42,406 nucleotides of DNA from Mycobacterium sp. 1274756.6 (GTDB taxonomy: Bacteria > Actinomycetota > Actinomycetes > Mycobacteriales > Mycobacteriaceae), in contig NZ_LZLJ01000073.1 in NCBI RefSeq assembly GCF_001668625.1, forward strand, positions 1-42,406, read 5' to 3'. Under the pieces are notes generated by a model. The model searched no databases. It was given only the letters and a program-made list of their open reading frames with translations, and had not been told where the DNA came from. Within the stretch, counting starts at the first letter, position 1, and each line of letters opens with the position of its first letter. Shown piece after piece: positions 16,720 to 24,401 of the stretch. A program made the translations under genes and the position numbers.

Positions 16720-18498
16720 ATGGGCCACGTGACGTACGACACAATTATCCGCAACGGTCGCTGGTTCGACGGCACCGGGGCGCCGTCACAACTGCGACAC
16801 CTCGGCATCCGCGACGGCCGGGTGGCGACCGTCAGCCCCGAACCCCTCGACGAGACCGGCTGCCCGGACGTGGTCGACGCCACCGGGCGCTGGGTGCTGC
16901 CCGGGCTGATCGACATCCACACCCACTACGACATCGAGGTGCTCGACGGCCCGTCGCTGGCCGAGTCGCTGCGCCACGGGGTGACCACCGTCTTCCTCGG
17001 CTCCTGCTCACTGTCGACGGTGCACGTCGGCGGCTCCGACGCCGGGGACCTGTTCGGTCGGGTCGAGGCCATCCCCCGCCGGCATGTGCTGCGCGCGGTG
17101 GACGCGCACAAGACCTGGACCGGCCCGGGCGAGTACATCGCCGCGCTGGAGCAACTGGCACTCGGGCCGAACCTGGCCGCGTTCATCGGCCACTCCGACA
17201 TCCGGGTGGCGACAATGGGTTTGGACCGCGCCACCCGCGCCGACGTGCGACCCACCCGCGCCGAGCTGGACCGGATGACGACGATGGTCGCCGACGCGCT
17301 GGACGCCGGGTTCGTCGGGATGTCCTCCCAGCAGCTGCTCTTCGACAAGATCGACGGCGAGACCTGCCGGTCGCGGACCCTGCCGTCGACCTACGCCAAA
17401 CCCGGTGAGCTGCGCCGGCTCAAAGCGCTACTGCGCCGCAGCGGGCGGGTGCTGCAGTCCGGGCCGGACATCTCCAACCCGCTCAACGTGCTCTCCCAGC
17501 TCGCCCAGTCGCTGGGGTTCTTCCGCGCCAAGCTCAAGACCAGCCTGCTCTCGGCCGCCGACATCAAAGCCAACCCGCTGGCGATCCGGACGGTCGGGCC
17601 GCTGGCGCGGCTGGTCAACGCCCTCGGCGGGGATTTCCGCTGGCAGCACCTGCCGGTGCCGTTCGAGGTCTACGCCGACGGCATCGACCTGGTGGTCTTC
17701 GAGGAGTTCGGCTCCGGCGCCGCCGCGCTGCACCTCAGCGAGGAGGTGGCCCGCAACGAACTGCTGCGCGACGAACGCTACCGCCGCCGGTTCCGCAAGG
17801 ACTACGACACCAGGTTCGGCACCCGGGTGTGGCACCGGGATTTCTTCGACGCCGAGATCGTGGCCTGCCCGGACCCCGGCGTGCTAGGCAAGACCTTCGG
17901 GCAGGTCGGCGTCGACCGCGGGCTGCACCCGGTGGACGCGTTCTTAGACCTGGTGGTCGAGTACGGCACCGCGGTGCGCTGGCGCACCACGATCTCCAAC
18001 CACCGCCCGGAGGTGCTCCGCACCCTCGCGGCCGATCCCGGGATCCAGTTCGGGTTCTCCGACGCCGGTGCGCACCTGCGCAACATGGCCTTCTACAACT
18101 TCGGGCTGCGGCTGCTGCGCCACGTCGTCGACGCCGAACGCGCCGGGCAGCCGTTCCTGACGGTGGAGCAGGCGGTGCATCGGCTCACCGGGGAGCTCGC
18201 CGACTGGTACGGCATCGACGCCGGGCACCTGCGGGTCGGCGACCGCGCCGACTTGGTGGTGATCAACCCCGACGCGCTCGACGAGACCCTCGACGGCTAT
18301 GCCGAAGCACCGGTCGCCCAGTACGGCGGCCTGTCGCGGATGGTCAACCGCAACGACGCGGCCGTCGACGCGGTGCTGGTGGCGGGCCGGGCGGTGTTCC
18401 GCGCCGGGGCGCCCACCGAGGTGCTCGGGGTGCAGCGCACCGGGCAGTTCCTGCGCGCCGGGGCGGGCCGCGCCGCGCCGGTCCGCGCCGCCGGGTAG
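16720..18498 (+). CDS. Amidohydrolase, N-acyl-D-amino-acid deacylase (D-aminoacylase) family
   Basis: This 592-residue metal-dependent amidohydrolase has the metal-binding HTH motif in LIDIHTHYD near residue 65, a long TIM-barrel region, and SDAGAHLRN near residue 450. It ends with the strand-rich [14 protein letters not shown] segment of the composite beta domain. It resembles M. tuberculosis Rv2913c, annotated as a D-amino-acid aminohydrolase. It should hydrolyse an N-acyl amide or a related ring. The start is uncertain: TTG 16693, GTG 16717 and ATG 16720 are all in frame, and I prefer 16720 because [12 protein letters not shown] is the normal beginning of the family. A TACCTT hexamer at 16689-16694 could be its -10 box. 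Confidence 0.85.
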   Translation: MGHVTYDTIIRNGRWFDGTGAPSQLRHLGIRDGRVATVSPEPLDETGCPDVVDATGRWVLPGLIDIHTHYDIEVLDGPSLAESLRHGVTTVFLGSCSLSTVHVGGSDAGDLFGRVEAIPRRHVLRAVDAHKTWTGPGEYIAALEQLALGPNLAAFIGHSDIRVATMGLDRATRADVRPTRAELDRMTTMVADALDAGFVGMSSQQLLFDKIDGETCRSRTLPSTYAKPGELRRLKALLRRSGRVLQSGPDISNPLNVLSQLAQSLGFFRAKLKTSLLSAADIKANPLAIRTVGPLARLVNALGGDFRWQHLPVPFEVYADGIDLVVFEEFGSGAAALHLSEEVARNELLRDERYRRRFRKDYDTRFGTRVWHRDFFDAEIVACPDPGVLGKTFGQVGVDRGLHPVDAFLDLVVEYGTAVRWRTTISNHRPEVLRTLAADPGIQFGFSDAGAHLRNMAFYNFGLRLLRHVVDAERAGQPFLTVEQAVHRLTGELADWYGIDAGHLRVGDRADLVVINPDALDETLDGYAEAPVAQYGGLSRMVNRNDAAVDAVLVAGRAVFRAGAPTEVLGVQRTGQFLRAGAGRAAPVRAAG

Positions 18499-18507
18499 TA
18501 CCCCGCC

Positions 18508-18513
18508 TACCCT
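18508..18513 (+). promoter_or_regulatory. -10 box for the leaderless HIT gene
   Basis: TACCCT fits TANNNT and is followed by seven bases and then the ATG at 18521, the spacing expected when transcription starts at the first base of the start codon. No Shine-Dalgarno sequence is present. The promoter lies just after the amidohydrolase stop. Confidence 0.6.
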
Positions 18514-18520
18514 GGTGGTC

Positions 18521-18925
18521 ATGGCCACCGTTTTCACCAAGATCATCAACGGCGAACTGCCGGGCCGCTTCGTCTACGAAGACGACGAGGTGGTGGGGTT
18601 TCTGACCATCGAGCCGATGACCCAGGGGCACACGCTGGTGGTGCCGCGCGCCGAGATCGACCAGTGGCAGGACATCGACACCGCCGTGTTCGGGCGGGTC
18701 ATGGCGGTCGCCCAGCGCATCGGCAAGGCGGTCTGCGCCGCCTTCGACGCCGAGCGGGCCGGGGTGATCATCGCCGGGCTGGAGGTGCCGCACCTGCACG
18801 TGCACGTCTTCCCGGCGCGCAACCTCGCCGACTTCGGTTTCGCCAACGTCGACCGCAACCCCTCCCCGGAATCCCTCGACGAGGCGCAGGCCAAGATCAA
18901 GGCCGCGCTGGCCGAGCTGGGCTAA
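18521..18925 (+). CDS. HIT-family nucleotide hydrolase/transferase (Rv0759c-like)
   Basis: A 134-residue histidine-triad protein. It starts with the standard [20 protein letters not shown] segment and has the catalytic triad HLHVHVF at residues 91-97. Such proteins hydrolyse the P-N or phosphoanhydride bond of nucleotide conjugates (HINT/Fhit-like). Its stop overlaps that of phoR on the opposite strand (CTAA at 18922-18925), exactly convergent as Rv0759c is to phoR in M. tuberculosis. The sequence [14 protein letters not shown] is diagnostic. There is no obvious functional tie to PhoPR beyond location. Confidence 0.93.
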   Translation: MATVFTKIINGELPGRFVYEDDEVVGFLTIEPMTQGHTLVVPRAEIDQWQDIDTAVFGRVMAVAQRIGKAVCAAFDAERAGVIIAGLEVPHLHVHVFPARNLADFGFANVDRNPSPESLDEAQAKIKAALAELG

Positions 18926-20334
18926 CCCGCCCGCGGCAGCCGCACCTGGAAGGTGCAGCCCTGGCCGGGCACGGTGATCACGCTGACCTCGCCGCCGTGG
19001 GCGCGCACCAGCGAGTCGACGATCGGCAGGCCCAGCCCGGCGCCGCCGCTGGCGCGGGTGCGCGAGGAGTCGGCGCGGAAGAACCGCTCGAACACCCGGG
19101 CGGCGTCCTGTTCGCTCATGCCGGGGCCGGTGTCGGCGACGGCGAGGATCACGTGGTCGCGGTCGGTGCCCACCCGCACCGCGATCGCAGCGTCCTCCGG
19201 GGTGTGTTGCAGCGCGTTGGAGACCAGGTTGCCCAACACCTGGCGCAGCCGGGCCTCGTCGCCGAGCACCTCCGGAAGCCCCGGGCCGTCGGCGAGGTTC
19301 AGCGTGATCGTGCGCTGCGGGGCGACCGCCTGGGCGTCGTGCACCGCGTCGCTGGCCAGCGACAACAGGTCCACCCGGCGTTGCTCCAGCGGCCGGTGCG
19401 CGTCGAGCTGGGCCAGCAGCAGCAGGTCCTCGACCAGCAGGCCCATCCGGCGGGACTCGCTTTCGATGCGGTGCATCAGCGTCTCCACGTCGTCGGCCGC
19501 GCCCTGCCGGTACAGCTCGGCGAAGCCGCGGATCGTGGTCAGCGGGGTGCGCAGCTCGTGGCTGGCGTCGGTGATGAACCGGCGCAGCCGGTCCTCGGAG
19601 TGGCGGGCCTGCTCGGCCGAGGACTCCGAGTCGGCGACGGCGCGCTGCAGCCGGGCCAGCATCCCGTTGAGCGCGGCGGAGAGCCGGCCCACCTCGGTGC
19701 GGGTGTCGCGTTCGGGAACCCGCAGGTCCACCTGCCCGGCGGCGATGGCCGCGGCGGTCTGCTCCACCTCGGCCAGCGGGCGCAGGCTGCGGGCGACCAC
19801 CGCGTAGCCGACCACACCGAGGATCAGCAGCACCGCCGTGCCGATCCCGACTTGGGACCAGACCAGCGCCTGGACCGTCGACTGCACGTCGGCGAGGTCG
19901 GTGGCCACCGTGATCACCTCACCGCGGGAGGCGCGCACGGTCATCGCCCGCCACGTCACATCCGAGCGGCCCAGCGAGCGGACGGTGACCGGTTCGGGGC
20001 CGACGTCGTTGTCGGCGGGCAGTTTGGGTTCGGCGACATGGTCGTTGCCGGCCAGCCAGACCCGACCGTCGGGCGCCACCCCGCGCACGTAGAACTTCGA
20101 GGGTGGGCGGCCGGCGTTGGGGTCTTCCGGCGGGCGCGGCGGCAGCCGGCGCGGGATCTGCGCCCAACTGTGCGAGGCGGTCAGCAACGCCTGGTCGGCG
20201 CGGGCGATCAGGTTGTGCCGCAGGATCGAGGTGACCGCGATCCCGGAACCGAGCAGGCCCAGCGCGACCAGGACCAGGGTGGCGGCGACGAGGGTGACCC
20301 GCAGCGGCAGTGCCCGGTGCCGGTCCGGGTTCAT
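18922..20334 (-). CDS. phoR: Sensor histidine kinase PhoR
   Basis: This 470-residue membrane kinase has a transmembrane segment at about 12-37, an extracytoplasmic sensor loop to about 160 and a second transmembrane segment at about 162-182. A HAMP domain follows, then the H-box [10 protein letters not shown] with the phosphoacceptor at His259, the N-box [11 protein letters not shown], and the ATP-lid motifs DTGPGMS and [12 protein letters not shown]. His259 is the same residue number as in M. tuberculosis PhoR. It autophosphorylates and passes the phosphate to PhoP, which in mycobacteria controls virulence lipids, ESX-1 output and acid response. It starts 3 bp after the phoP stop, so the two are cotranscribed. 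The sensor loop is Pro- and Arg-rich ([14 protein letters not shown]). Confidence 0.97.
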   Translation of the reverse strand: MNPDRHRALPLRVTLVAATLVLVALGLLGSGIAVTSILRHNLIARADQALLTASHSWAQIPRRLPPRPPEDPNAGRPPSKFYVRGVAPDGRVWLAGNDHVAEPKLPADNDVGPEPVTVRSLGRSDVTWRAMTVRASRGEVITVATDLADVQSTVQALVWSQVGIGTAVLLILGVVGYAVVARSLRPLAEVEQTAAAIAAGQVDLRVPERDTRTEVGRLSAALNGMLARLQRAVADSESSAEQARHSEDRLRRFITDASHELRTPLTTIRGFAELYRQGAADDVETLMHRIESESRRMGLLVEDLLLLAQLDAHRPLEQRRVDLLSLASDAVHDAQAVAPQRTITLNLADGPGLPEVLGDEARLRQVLGNLVSNALQHTPEDAAIAVRVGTDRDHVILAVADTGPGMSEQDAARVFERFFRADSSRTRASGGAGLGLPIVDSLVRAHGGEVSVITVPGQGCTFQVRLPRAG

Positions 20335-20337
20335 CGG

Positions 20338-21057
20338 CTAACGCGGTTCGCGCAGCACGTATCCCACGCCGCGCAGCGTGTGCAGCAGGCGCTTCTCCCC
20401 GGTGTCGATCTTGCGGCGCAGATAGGAGACATAGGACTCGACGATATTGACCTCGCCGCCGAAATCGTAGCGCCACACGTGGTCGAGGATCTTCGGTTTG
20501 CTGAGCACGGTGCCCGCGTTGATCATGAAGTAACGCAGCAGGGTGAACTCGGTCGGCGACAGCGACACCGGCTCCCCGGCCTTCCACGCCTCGTGGGTGT
20601 CCTCGTCGAGTTCGATGTCGGCGAACTTCAGCCGGCTGTTGCGCGGCTGCTCGGTGCCCTTGCCGGTGCGGCGCAGGATGACCCGCAGCCGCGCCACCAC
20701 CTCCTCCAGGCTGAACGGCTTGGTGACGTAGTCGTCGCCGCCGAGGGTCAGCCCGGTGATCTTGTCGGCCAGCGCGTCGCGGGCGGTGAGGAACAGCGCG
20801 GGGGCGTCGATCCCGTCGGCGCGCAGCCGGCGCAGGACCCCGAAACCGTCCATGCCGGGCATCATCACGTCCAGGATCACCGCGTCGGGACGCACCTCGC
20901 GGGCGCGGTCGAGGGCCGCCGGGCCGTTGGCCGCGGTATGCACCTCGAACCCCTGGAACTTGAGGCTGACCGACAGCAGTTCGACGATGTTCTCCTCATC
21001 GTCGACGACCAGGATCCGGGCTTCCGGATCGACGTGTTCTGCCACTTGTGCTGTCAT
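20338..21057 (-). CDS. phoP: DNA-binding response regulator PhoP
   Basis: A 239-residue OmpR-family regulator. The receiver domain has the acidic pair in LVVDDEEN, the phosphoacceptor Asp63 in LDVMMPGMDG, Thr in LFLTARD and Lys in VTKPFSLEE. A winged helix follows with PTEFTLLRYFMINAGTVLSK and VESYVSYLRRKIDTGEKR. The C-terminal half is almost word-for-word that of M. tuberculosis PhoP. The N-terminus is eight residues shorter than the 247-residue M. tuberculosis protein, because no start codon exists in the eight codons before the ATG at 21057. A direct repeat like the PhoP box lies 45 bp upstream, consistent with autoregulation. The frame is open further upstream, but that part does not resemble PhoP. 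Confidence 0.97.
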   Translation of the reverse strand: MTAQVAEHVDPEARILVVDDEENIVELLSVSLKFQGFEVHTAANGPAALDRAREVRPDAVILDVMMPGMDGFGVLRRLRADGIDAPALFLTARDALADKITGLTLGGDDYVTKPFSLEEVVARLRVILRRTGKGTEQPRNSRLKFADIELDEDTHEAWKAGEPVSLSPTEFTLLRYFMINAGTVLSKPKILDHVWRYDFGGEVNIVESYVSYLRRKIDTGEKRLLHTLRGVGYVLREPR

Positions 21058-21101
21058 AACGTCTATTCGCTCGTATGCGCGTGAACATACCTTTGGCAAC
21101 A

Positions 21102-21119
21102 GCTGTGCATCTGCTGTGA
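21102..21119 (-). promoter_or_regulatory. PhoP-box-like direct repeat upstream of phoP
   Basis: On the minus strand the sequence reads TCACAGC, four bases, then GCACAGC. This matches the known mycobacterial PhoP recognition pattern of two TCACAGC-type heptamers spaced by four bases, with one mismatch in the second copy. It ends 45 bp before the phoP start. A TANNNT hexamer (TATGTT, 21084-21089, minus strand) lies just downstream of it and could be the -10 box. The arrangement fits PhoP acting on its own promoter. Confidence 0.7.
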
Positions 21120-21180
21120 AGTCTAGTTCGCGGCCGGGGAGCGGTCGATGGATCCGGCGATAATCGCCGCTATCCGGCCC

Positions 21181-21186
21181 TAGACT
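21181..21186 (+). promoter_or_regulatory. -10 box for the leaderless decapeptide-repeat gene
   Basis: TAGACT is followed by exactly seven bases and the ATG at 21194; there is no Shine-Dalgarno sequence. The gene is therefore probably read from a leaderless mRNA. The gap between the divergent phoP and this gene (21058-21193) also holds the PhoP-box-like repeat, which could affect both directions. Confidence 0.6.
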
Positions 21187-21193
21187 GGCGGGC

Positions 21194-21964
21194 ATGGACC
21201 TGGGCAAAAACGTCACCTCGGCAATGCTGGCGCCGGCGCGCATCGGGCTTGCCGCCGCCGAAGCCGGCCTGGAGGTGGCCGGCGTCGCGCTCGGGTTCAC
21301 CAAGCGGGCGCTCGGCGACGACAGCGAGGGGATGCCCGCGACGTCGATGACCGGCATGTTCGGCCTCGAGGAGGCGATCGGGCGGGCCAACCGGCTGGCC
21401 CGGCTGCTCGACGACGATGCCCCGCTGGGTCGGGCGCTGGCCGCCGGCGGGCCGATCGACCGGCTCCTGGCCGAGGACGGCATCGTCGACCAGCTCACCG
21501 CCCCCGGCGGGGTGATCGATCGGCTCACCCAGGAGGGCGGCGGGCTGCAGCGTGCCCTACAACCGGGCGGGCTGGTCGACCAGCTGCTCGACGAGGACGG
21601 GTTGATCGAACGGGTGCTGGCCGAGGACGGGCTCGCCGACCGGCTGCTGGCCGAGGGCGGGCTGGTCGACAAGCTCACCGCGCGCAACGGCCCGCTGGAA
21701 CAGCTCGCTGACGTCGCCGACACCCTCGGCAGGCTGGCCCCGGGTATGGAGGCGCTGGAACCGGCGATCGAGACCCTGCAGGAGGCGGTGATCGCGCTGA
21801 CCATGGTGGTCAACCCGCTGTCCAACATCGCCGACCGCATCCCGCTGCTGCCGCGGCGGGCCGGCTCGCGGCGGTCCTCGAGCCGGTCGGTGCGCTCGAC
21901 GCGGGTCATCGAGGAGGACACCGGCGCCCCCACCAGCGCGGGGCCGAGCACCGAGCTGCCCTGA
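21194..21964 (+). CDS. Decapeptide-repeat protein divergent from phoP (Rv0756c position)
   Basis: A 256-residue protein with no enzyme motif. Residues 1-60 are Ala/Gly/Leu-rich and mildly amphipathic (MLAPARIGLAAAEAGLEVAG). Residues 77-166 are nine uninterrupted 10-residue repeats of the form x-L/I-V/I-D-R/Q-L-L/T-x-E-D/G-G, for example PIDRLLAEDG, VIDRLTQEGG, LVDQLLDEDG, LADRLLAEGG and LVDKLTARNG. A helical stretch follows (residues 170-215), then a Ser/Arg-rich tail (RRAGSRRSSSRSVRSTR) and an acidic end. In M. tuberculosis the gene divergent from phoP is Rv0756c, an unknown protein, and this is probably its counterpart. There is no signal peptide. A scaffold or membrane-surface role can be imagined but not shown. 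Confidence 0.8.
   Translation: MDLGKNVTSAMLAPARIGLAAAEAGLEVAGVALGFTKRALGDDSEGMPATSMTGMFGLEEAIGRANRLARLLDDDAPLGRALAAGGPIDRLLAEDGIVDQLTAPGGVIDRLTQEGGGLQRALQPGGLVDQLLDEDGLIERVLAEDGLADRLLAEGGLVDKLTARNGPLEQLADVADTLGRLAPGMEALEPAIETLQEAVIALTMVVNPLSNIADRIPLLPRRAGSRRSSSRSVRSTRVIEEDTGAPTSAGPSTELP
21422..21691 (+). repeat. Nine tandem 30-bp units encoding 10-residue repeats
   Basis: The units are in perfect 30-bp register, without indels, and diverged at the DNA level. The consensus residues are a hydrophobic pair, Asp, Arg/Gln, Leu, Leu/Thr and a Glu-Asp-Gly or Gly-Gly end. Weaker units flank them on both sides (RLARLLDDDA before; PLEQLADVAD and TLGRLAPGME after), so the ancestral array was probably longer. 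Confidence 0.85.
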
Positions 21965-21993
21965 GCGGACCCCGGCCGTGTCCGGGCCACCAT

Positions 21994-21999
21994 TACACT
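21994..21999 (+). promoter_or_regulatory. -10 box of the tRNA-Thr promoter
   Basis: TACACT matches TANNNT and ends 16 bp before the tRNA 5' end. Just upstream a CCCGG/CCGGG hairpin with a six-base loop (21971-21986) may end the preceding gene's transcript. No convincing -35 element is seen. Confidence 0.5.
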
Positions 22000-22015
22000 G
22001 AGGCCGGCTAGACCC

Positions 22016-22087
22016 GCCTCCTTAGCTCAGCGGTAGAGCACTCGCCTTGTAAGCGAGCGGTCGTCAGTTCAATCCTGACAGGGGGCT
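22016..22087 (+). tRNA. tRNA-Thr (anticodon TGT)
   Basis: A full cloverleaf folds. The acceptor GCCTCCT (22016-22022) pairs with AGGGGGC (22080-22086) with one T-G pair. The D-arm is GCTC...GAGC. The anticodon stem CTCGC/GCGAG encloses loop CTTGTAA with anticodon TGT at 22048-22050. The T-arm is GTCAG-TTCAATC-CTGAC. The C2-G71 pair and the anticodon bases G35 and U36 are threonine identity features. The 3' CCA is not encoded. The T-arm and 3' end are the segment echoed at 23573-23592, so this tRNA may once have been an integration target. Confidence 0.97.
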
Positions 22088-22278
22088 CAAAGTTTCTGAC
22101 CGCGTTCGCGCAGGTCAGCGCAGCATAGCCGTCGATGCGTGCCCGGGCACCCGCTGAACCGCCTCACCTGCAGTTACGGCCAACTTCCGAATATGAACCA
22201 ACTTTGCATGTTGCTCGAAAGAGTAAATATTTCCCCTATTTCTTTACATATCATGCGGGTGCTGGCACTGTTTGGCTC
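22088..22278 (+). promoter_or_regulatory. AT-rich leader between tRNA-Thr and fic
   Basis: The 191-bp stretch changes from ordinary composition to strikingly AT-rich sequence (about 22180-22250), unlike the rest of the window. It contains candidate promoter hexamers such as TTGCTC (22211-22216), an AT run AGTAAATATTT, and TATCAT shortly before the fic start. I cannot pick one promoter. The composition marks the border of probably foreign DNA. Confidence 0.4.
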
Positions 22279-23373
22279 ATGACCAACTGGCGGTACGACC
22301 GCCCGTACAACGACCTTCCTGCGCCGCCGAAGGCAGCTGAGCTTGAGACCAAGCGGGTCCTCAAGGCTGCGATCGGCGCCAACACCGCCCTCGGCCAGTT
22401 GGACCAAGCCGTTGTATCAATCCCCAATCCCACGGTTCTGATCAACTCGCTGCCCGTGCTCGAGGCCCAAGCAAGCTCCGAGGTCGAAAACATCGTCACC
22501 ACTACTGACGAGCTATTTCGCCACCTCGATGACGACGCCGGAGCCGATGCCGCCACGAGGGAGACGCTGCGATACCGAACCGCGCTCAGGGCGGGATTCG
22601 ACCTCGTCGTACAGCGGCGCCTCACCGCGGCAACCGCGGCGGCGGTATGCAGCATCATCAAGGGGCGTGAAATGGTGGTTCGAGCGCTCCCCGGCACACG
22701 AATCGCAAACCCAACCACCAACGAGGTCATCTACAGCCCGCCCGAGGGCCGCGAGGTGATCCTCCAGAAACTCTCCGAGTGGGAGCAGTTCGTCCATGCC
22801 GACGATGACATGGATCCGCTTGTCTGCATGGCTGCAGCCCACTATCAATTCGAAGCCATCCACCCGTTCTCTGACGGCAACGGGCGAACAGGGCGGATTC
22901 TCAACGTGCTGATGCTGGTTGACGCAGGCCTTTTGCGGCTACCGGTCCTGTACTTGTCTCGCTACATCATCGACACCAAGAATGACTATTACCGACTTCT
23001 CCTCGCCGTTACCGCCGAGTCTGCGTGGGAGGAATGGGTGCTGTACGTCCTAGCCGGCATCGAGCAGACATCGCGGTACACACTCCGGAAGATCGAGGCC
23101 ATCAGAGAGTTGCAAGAAAACTTCAGCCATCGAGCCAGGGCTGTGTCCAAGGGCGGCGCCGACGCGGAGTTTCAGTCGGTCCTCTTCGAGCAGCCGTACT
23201 GCCGAATCAACACCGTGGTGCGTCGCTGCGGCGTGTCACGCCCGACGGCGACCGCCTGGCTCGGAGCGCTTTCCGAGGCCGGGATGCTGCAGGATGTCAA
23301 GATCGGCCGGGACAGACTGTTCATCAACCGCGAGTTCCTCAGACTCCTGGCCCGTCGAGAGCCAGACCAATGA
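22279..23373 (+). CDS. Class II Fic-domain protein (AMPylase-type) with C-terminal winged helix
   Basis: This 364-residue protein has the complete Fic active-site motif HPFSDGNGRTGR at about residues 195-206 (catalytic His195). Upstream of the domain, SSEVEN at residues 66-71 matches the inhibitory pattern (S/T)xxxE(G/N) with Glu70, so the enzyme is predicted to be self-inhibited. A C-terminal winged-helix segment, VSRPTATAWLGALSEAGML, is typical of the Fic/DUF4172-like regulators. Fic enzymes transfer AMP or related groups to hydroxyl side chains of target proteins. I chose ATG 22279 because the 48 upstream codons do not resemble Fic proteins. GC content and codon use are lower than in neighbours, and the gene lies directly behind a tRNA, which points to horizontal transfer. 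Confidence 0.92.
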   Translation: MTNWRYDRPYNDLPAPPKAAELETKRVLKAAIGANTALGQLDQAVVSIPNPTVLINSLPVLEAQASSEVENIVTTTDELFRHLDDDAGADAATRETLRYRTALRAGFDLVVQRRLTAATAAAVCSIIKGREMVVRALPGTRIANPTTNEVIYSPPEGREVILQKLSEWEQFVHADDDMDPLVCMAAAHYQFEAIHPFSDGNGRTGRILNVLMLVDAGLLRLPVLYLSRYIIDTKNDYYRLLLAVTAESAWEEWVLYVLAGIEQTSRYTLRKIEAIRELQENFSHRARAVSKGGADAEFQSVLFEQPYCRINTVVRRCGVSRPTATAWLGALSEAGMLQDVKIGRDRLFINREFLRLLARREPDQ

Positions 23374-23402
23374 CAAGAAACTTCCCAATGACAAGAAACT
23401 TC
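23367..23402 (+). repeat. Tandem duplication of an 18-bp unit at the fic stop codon
   Basis: CCAATGACAAGAAACTTC occurs twice, head to tail (23367-23384 and 23385-23402), with no mismatch. The fic stop TGA (23371-23373) is inside the first copy, so the second copy is non-coding. A recent slippage or duplication is likely. Confidence 0.95.
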
Positions 23403-23729
23403 GCACGTCGCCCGAACATTCAAGGATTTGCCCGGGAAATTTATCGAAAACAGTGACCTGGATCACAGCTCGGGCGGTTGGATCATGACCGTTGACCATG
23501 CTATACCCGTATTCTGCCGACAGTCATAGATAACTCACGCGAACTACAGGGTCTGACCAGGTTCTCGAAACCGTTCAATCCGACGGAGGCTCTCGAACAT
23601 CGAGTACTGGGTCGCCGAGGAGCAGTACGCACACTTCATGGCAAACCACGCCGCCCGGCCGACTTCGCCGATGCTTGCCGTTCCCGGCCGCCTACCTGGC
23701 GCTGTCGATCGCGGCGACCGTCTGCCTAA
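23403..23729. other. Gene-free remnant region after fic
   Basis: This stretch holds no convincing gene. It starts AT-richer, in keeping with the fic island, and returns to high GC near 23640. From 23593 one plus-strand frame reads NIEYWVAEEQYAHFMANHAA without a start codon, perhaps the end of a decayed gene that I do not recognise. A degenerate copy of the tRNA 3' end lies at 23573-23592. No terminator is evident. Confidence 0.5.
23573..23592 (+). other. Degenerate copy of the tRNA-Thr 3' end (possible old attachment site)
   Basis: GTTCAATCCGACGGAGGCTC aligns with tRNA positions 22067-22088, sharing GTTCAATCC and GGCTC at the two ends with one substitution and two missing bases between. It lies 1.5 kb downstream of the tRNA and roughly where the composition returns to normal. 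This would fit the outer border of an element once integrated at the tRNA, but no integrase remains and the match is imperfect. Confidence 0.4.
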
Positions 23730-24401
23730 CTACGGCCGCGACTCGCCCTTGACCACCCGCCACCGCGATCCCGCCCGGCTCAGCGTCAGCCCGTAGAACA
23801 CCGGCATCACGACGAACACCACCAGCGCGGCCAGCGGCGCCCACAGCACCCCGATCAGACCGCCGCCGAGGTAGGCGACGATGCCGATCAGCGCCCGCTT
23901 GCGGCTGGCGCCGAACGCGGCCGGGTCGTCGCCGTCTTCCATCAGGCAGTTGCTGCGGCGGTGCACCTGGTCGTAGAGCAGCAGCCAACTGACGCACATC
24001 GCGGTCGCGATCCCGGCATACAGCGCCACCGCGGTCCGCGCGTCGGGGGTGTCAACCCCGTCGATGAAGGCCTGGGAGATCACCGCGGTGGGAAACGGCA
24101 GCAGCGCGGTGGTGCACAGCAGCGCCAGGTTGGCCAGGTGCACACCCCAGTCCACCCGGCGAATTCCGACGAAGGCCTGGTGGTGATTGAGCCAGATCAC
24201 TGCCACCGCCAGGAACGACGCCAGGTAGCCGGCATAGGCCGGCCATTGCCGCACCAGCCCGGACAGCAACTCGCCCGGCTCGTGGGCGGGGGTCTTCAAA
24301 TCGAGCACCAGCAGGGTGACCGCGATCGCGAACACCCCGTCGCTGAACGCCTCCACCCGGCCGGTGCCGGGCAACTGCGGCGCCCCGCCGCCGGTGGTCA
24401 T
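23730..24401 (-). CDS. TMEM175-type (DUF1211) membrane channel
   Basis: A 223-residue, six-helix membrane protein that opens with the family signature RVEAFSDGVFAIAVTLLVLDL-like helix (RxxxFSDG). Further helices include YAGYLASFLAVAVIWLNHHQ, LALLCTTALLPFPTAVI, and two C-terminal helices ending in VVFVVMPVFYGLTL. Bacterial TMEM175 homologues are tetrameric potassium-permeable channels. The start overlaps the MarR gene's stop (ATGA at 24398-24401), so the channel is in the regulator's operon and probably under its control. Ion selectivity cannot be read from the sequence. Confidence 0.88.
   Translation of the reverse strand: MTTGGGAPQLPGTGRVEAFSDGVFAIAVTLLVLDLKTPAHEPGELLSGLVRQWPAYAGYLASFLAVAVIWLNHHQAFVGIRRVDWGVHLANLALLCTTALLPFPTAVISQAFIDGVDTPDARTAVALYAGIATAMCVSWLLLYDQVHRRSNCLMEDGDDPAAFGASRKRALIGIVAYLGGGLIGVLWAPLAALVVFVVMPVFYGLTLSRAGSRWRVVKGESRP

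Noticed and set aside
18664..21084. 806-codon open frame on the plus strand across phoR and phoP
   Set aside because: It is antisense to two clearly recognised genes, is rich in Gly/His/Gln/Arg as GC-rich shadow frames are, and has no family resemblance.
21971..21986. Strong intrinsic terminator before the tRNA
   Set aside because: The stem is only 5 bp and no T-run follows; too weak to list on its own.
22135..22278. 48 extra N-terminal codons on the Fic protein
   Set aside because: They are unlike Fic proteins, cross an AT-rich promoter-like stretch, and the protein has a normal length from 22279.
23367..23402. Start of a CRISPR array
   Set aside because: Only two copies, directly adjacent with no spacer and only 18 bp long; it is a simple tandem duplication.
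23294..23488. 64-codon plus-strand frame containing the 18-bp repeat
   Set aside because: It overlaps the end of fic out of frame and has no ribosome site; the repeat makes it look patterned.
23236..23499. 87-codon minus-strand frame as a possible antitoxin
   Set aside because: It is mostly antisense to fic, lacks a ribosome site, and the Fic protein already has an internal inhibitory motif.
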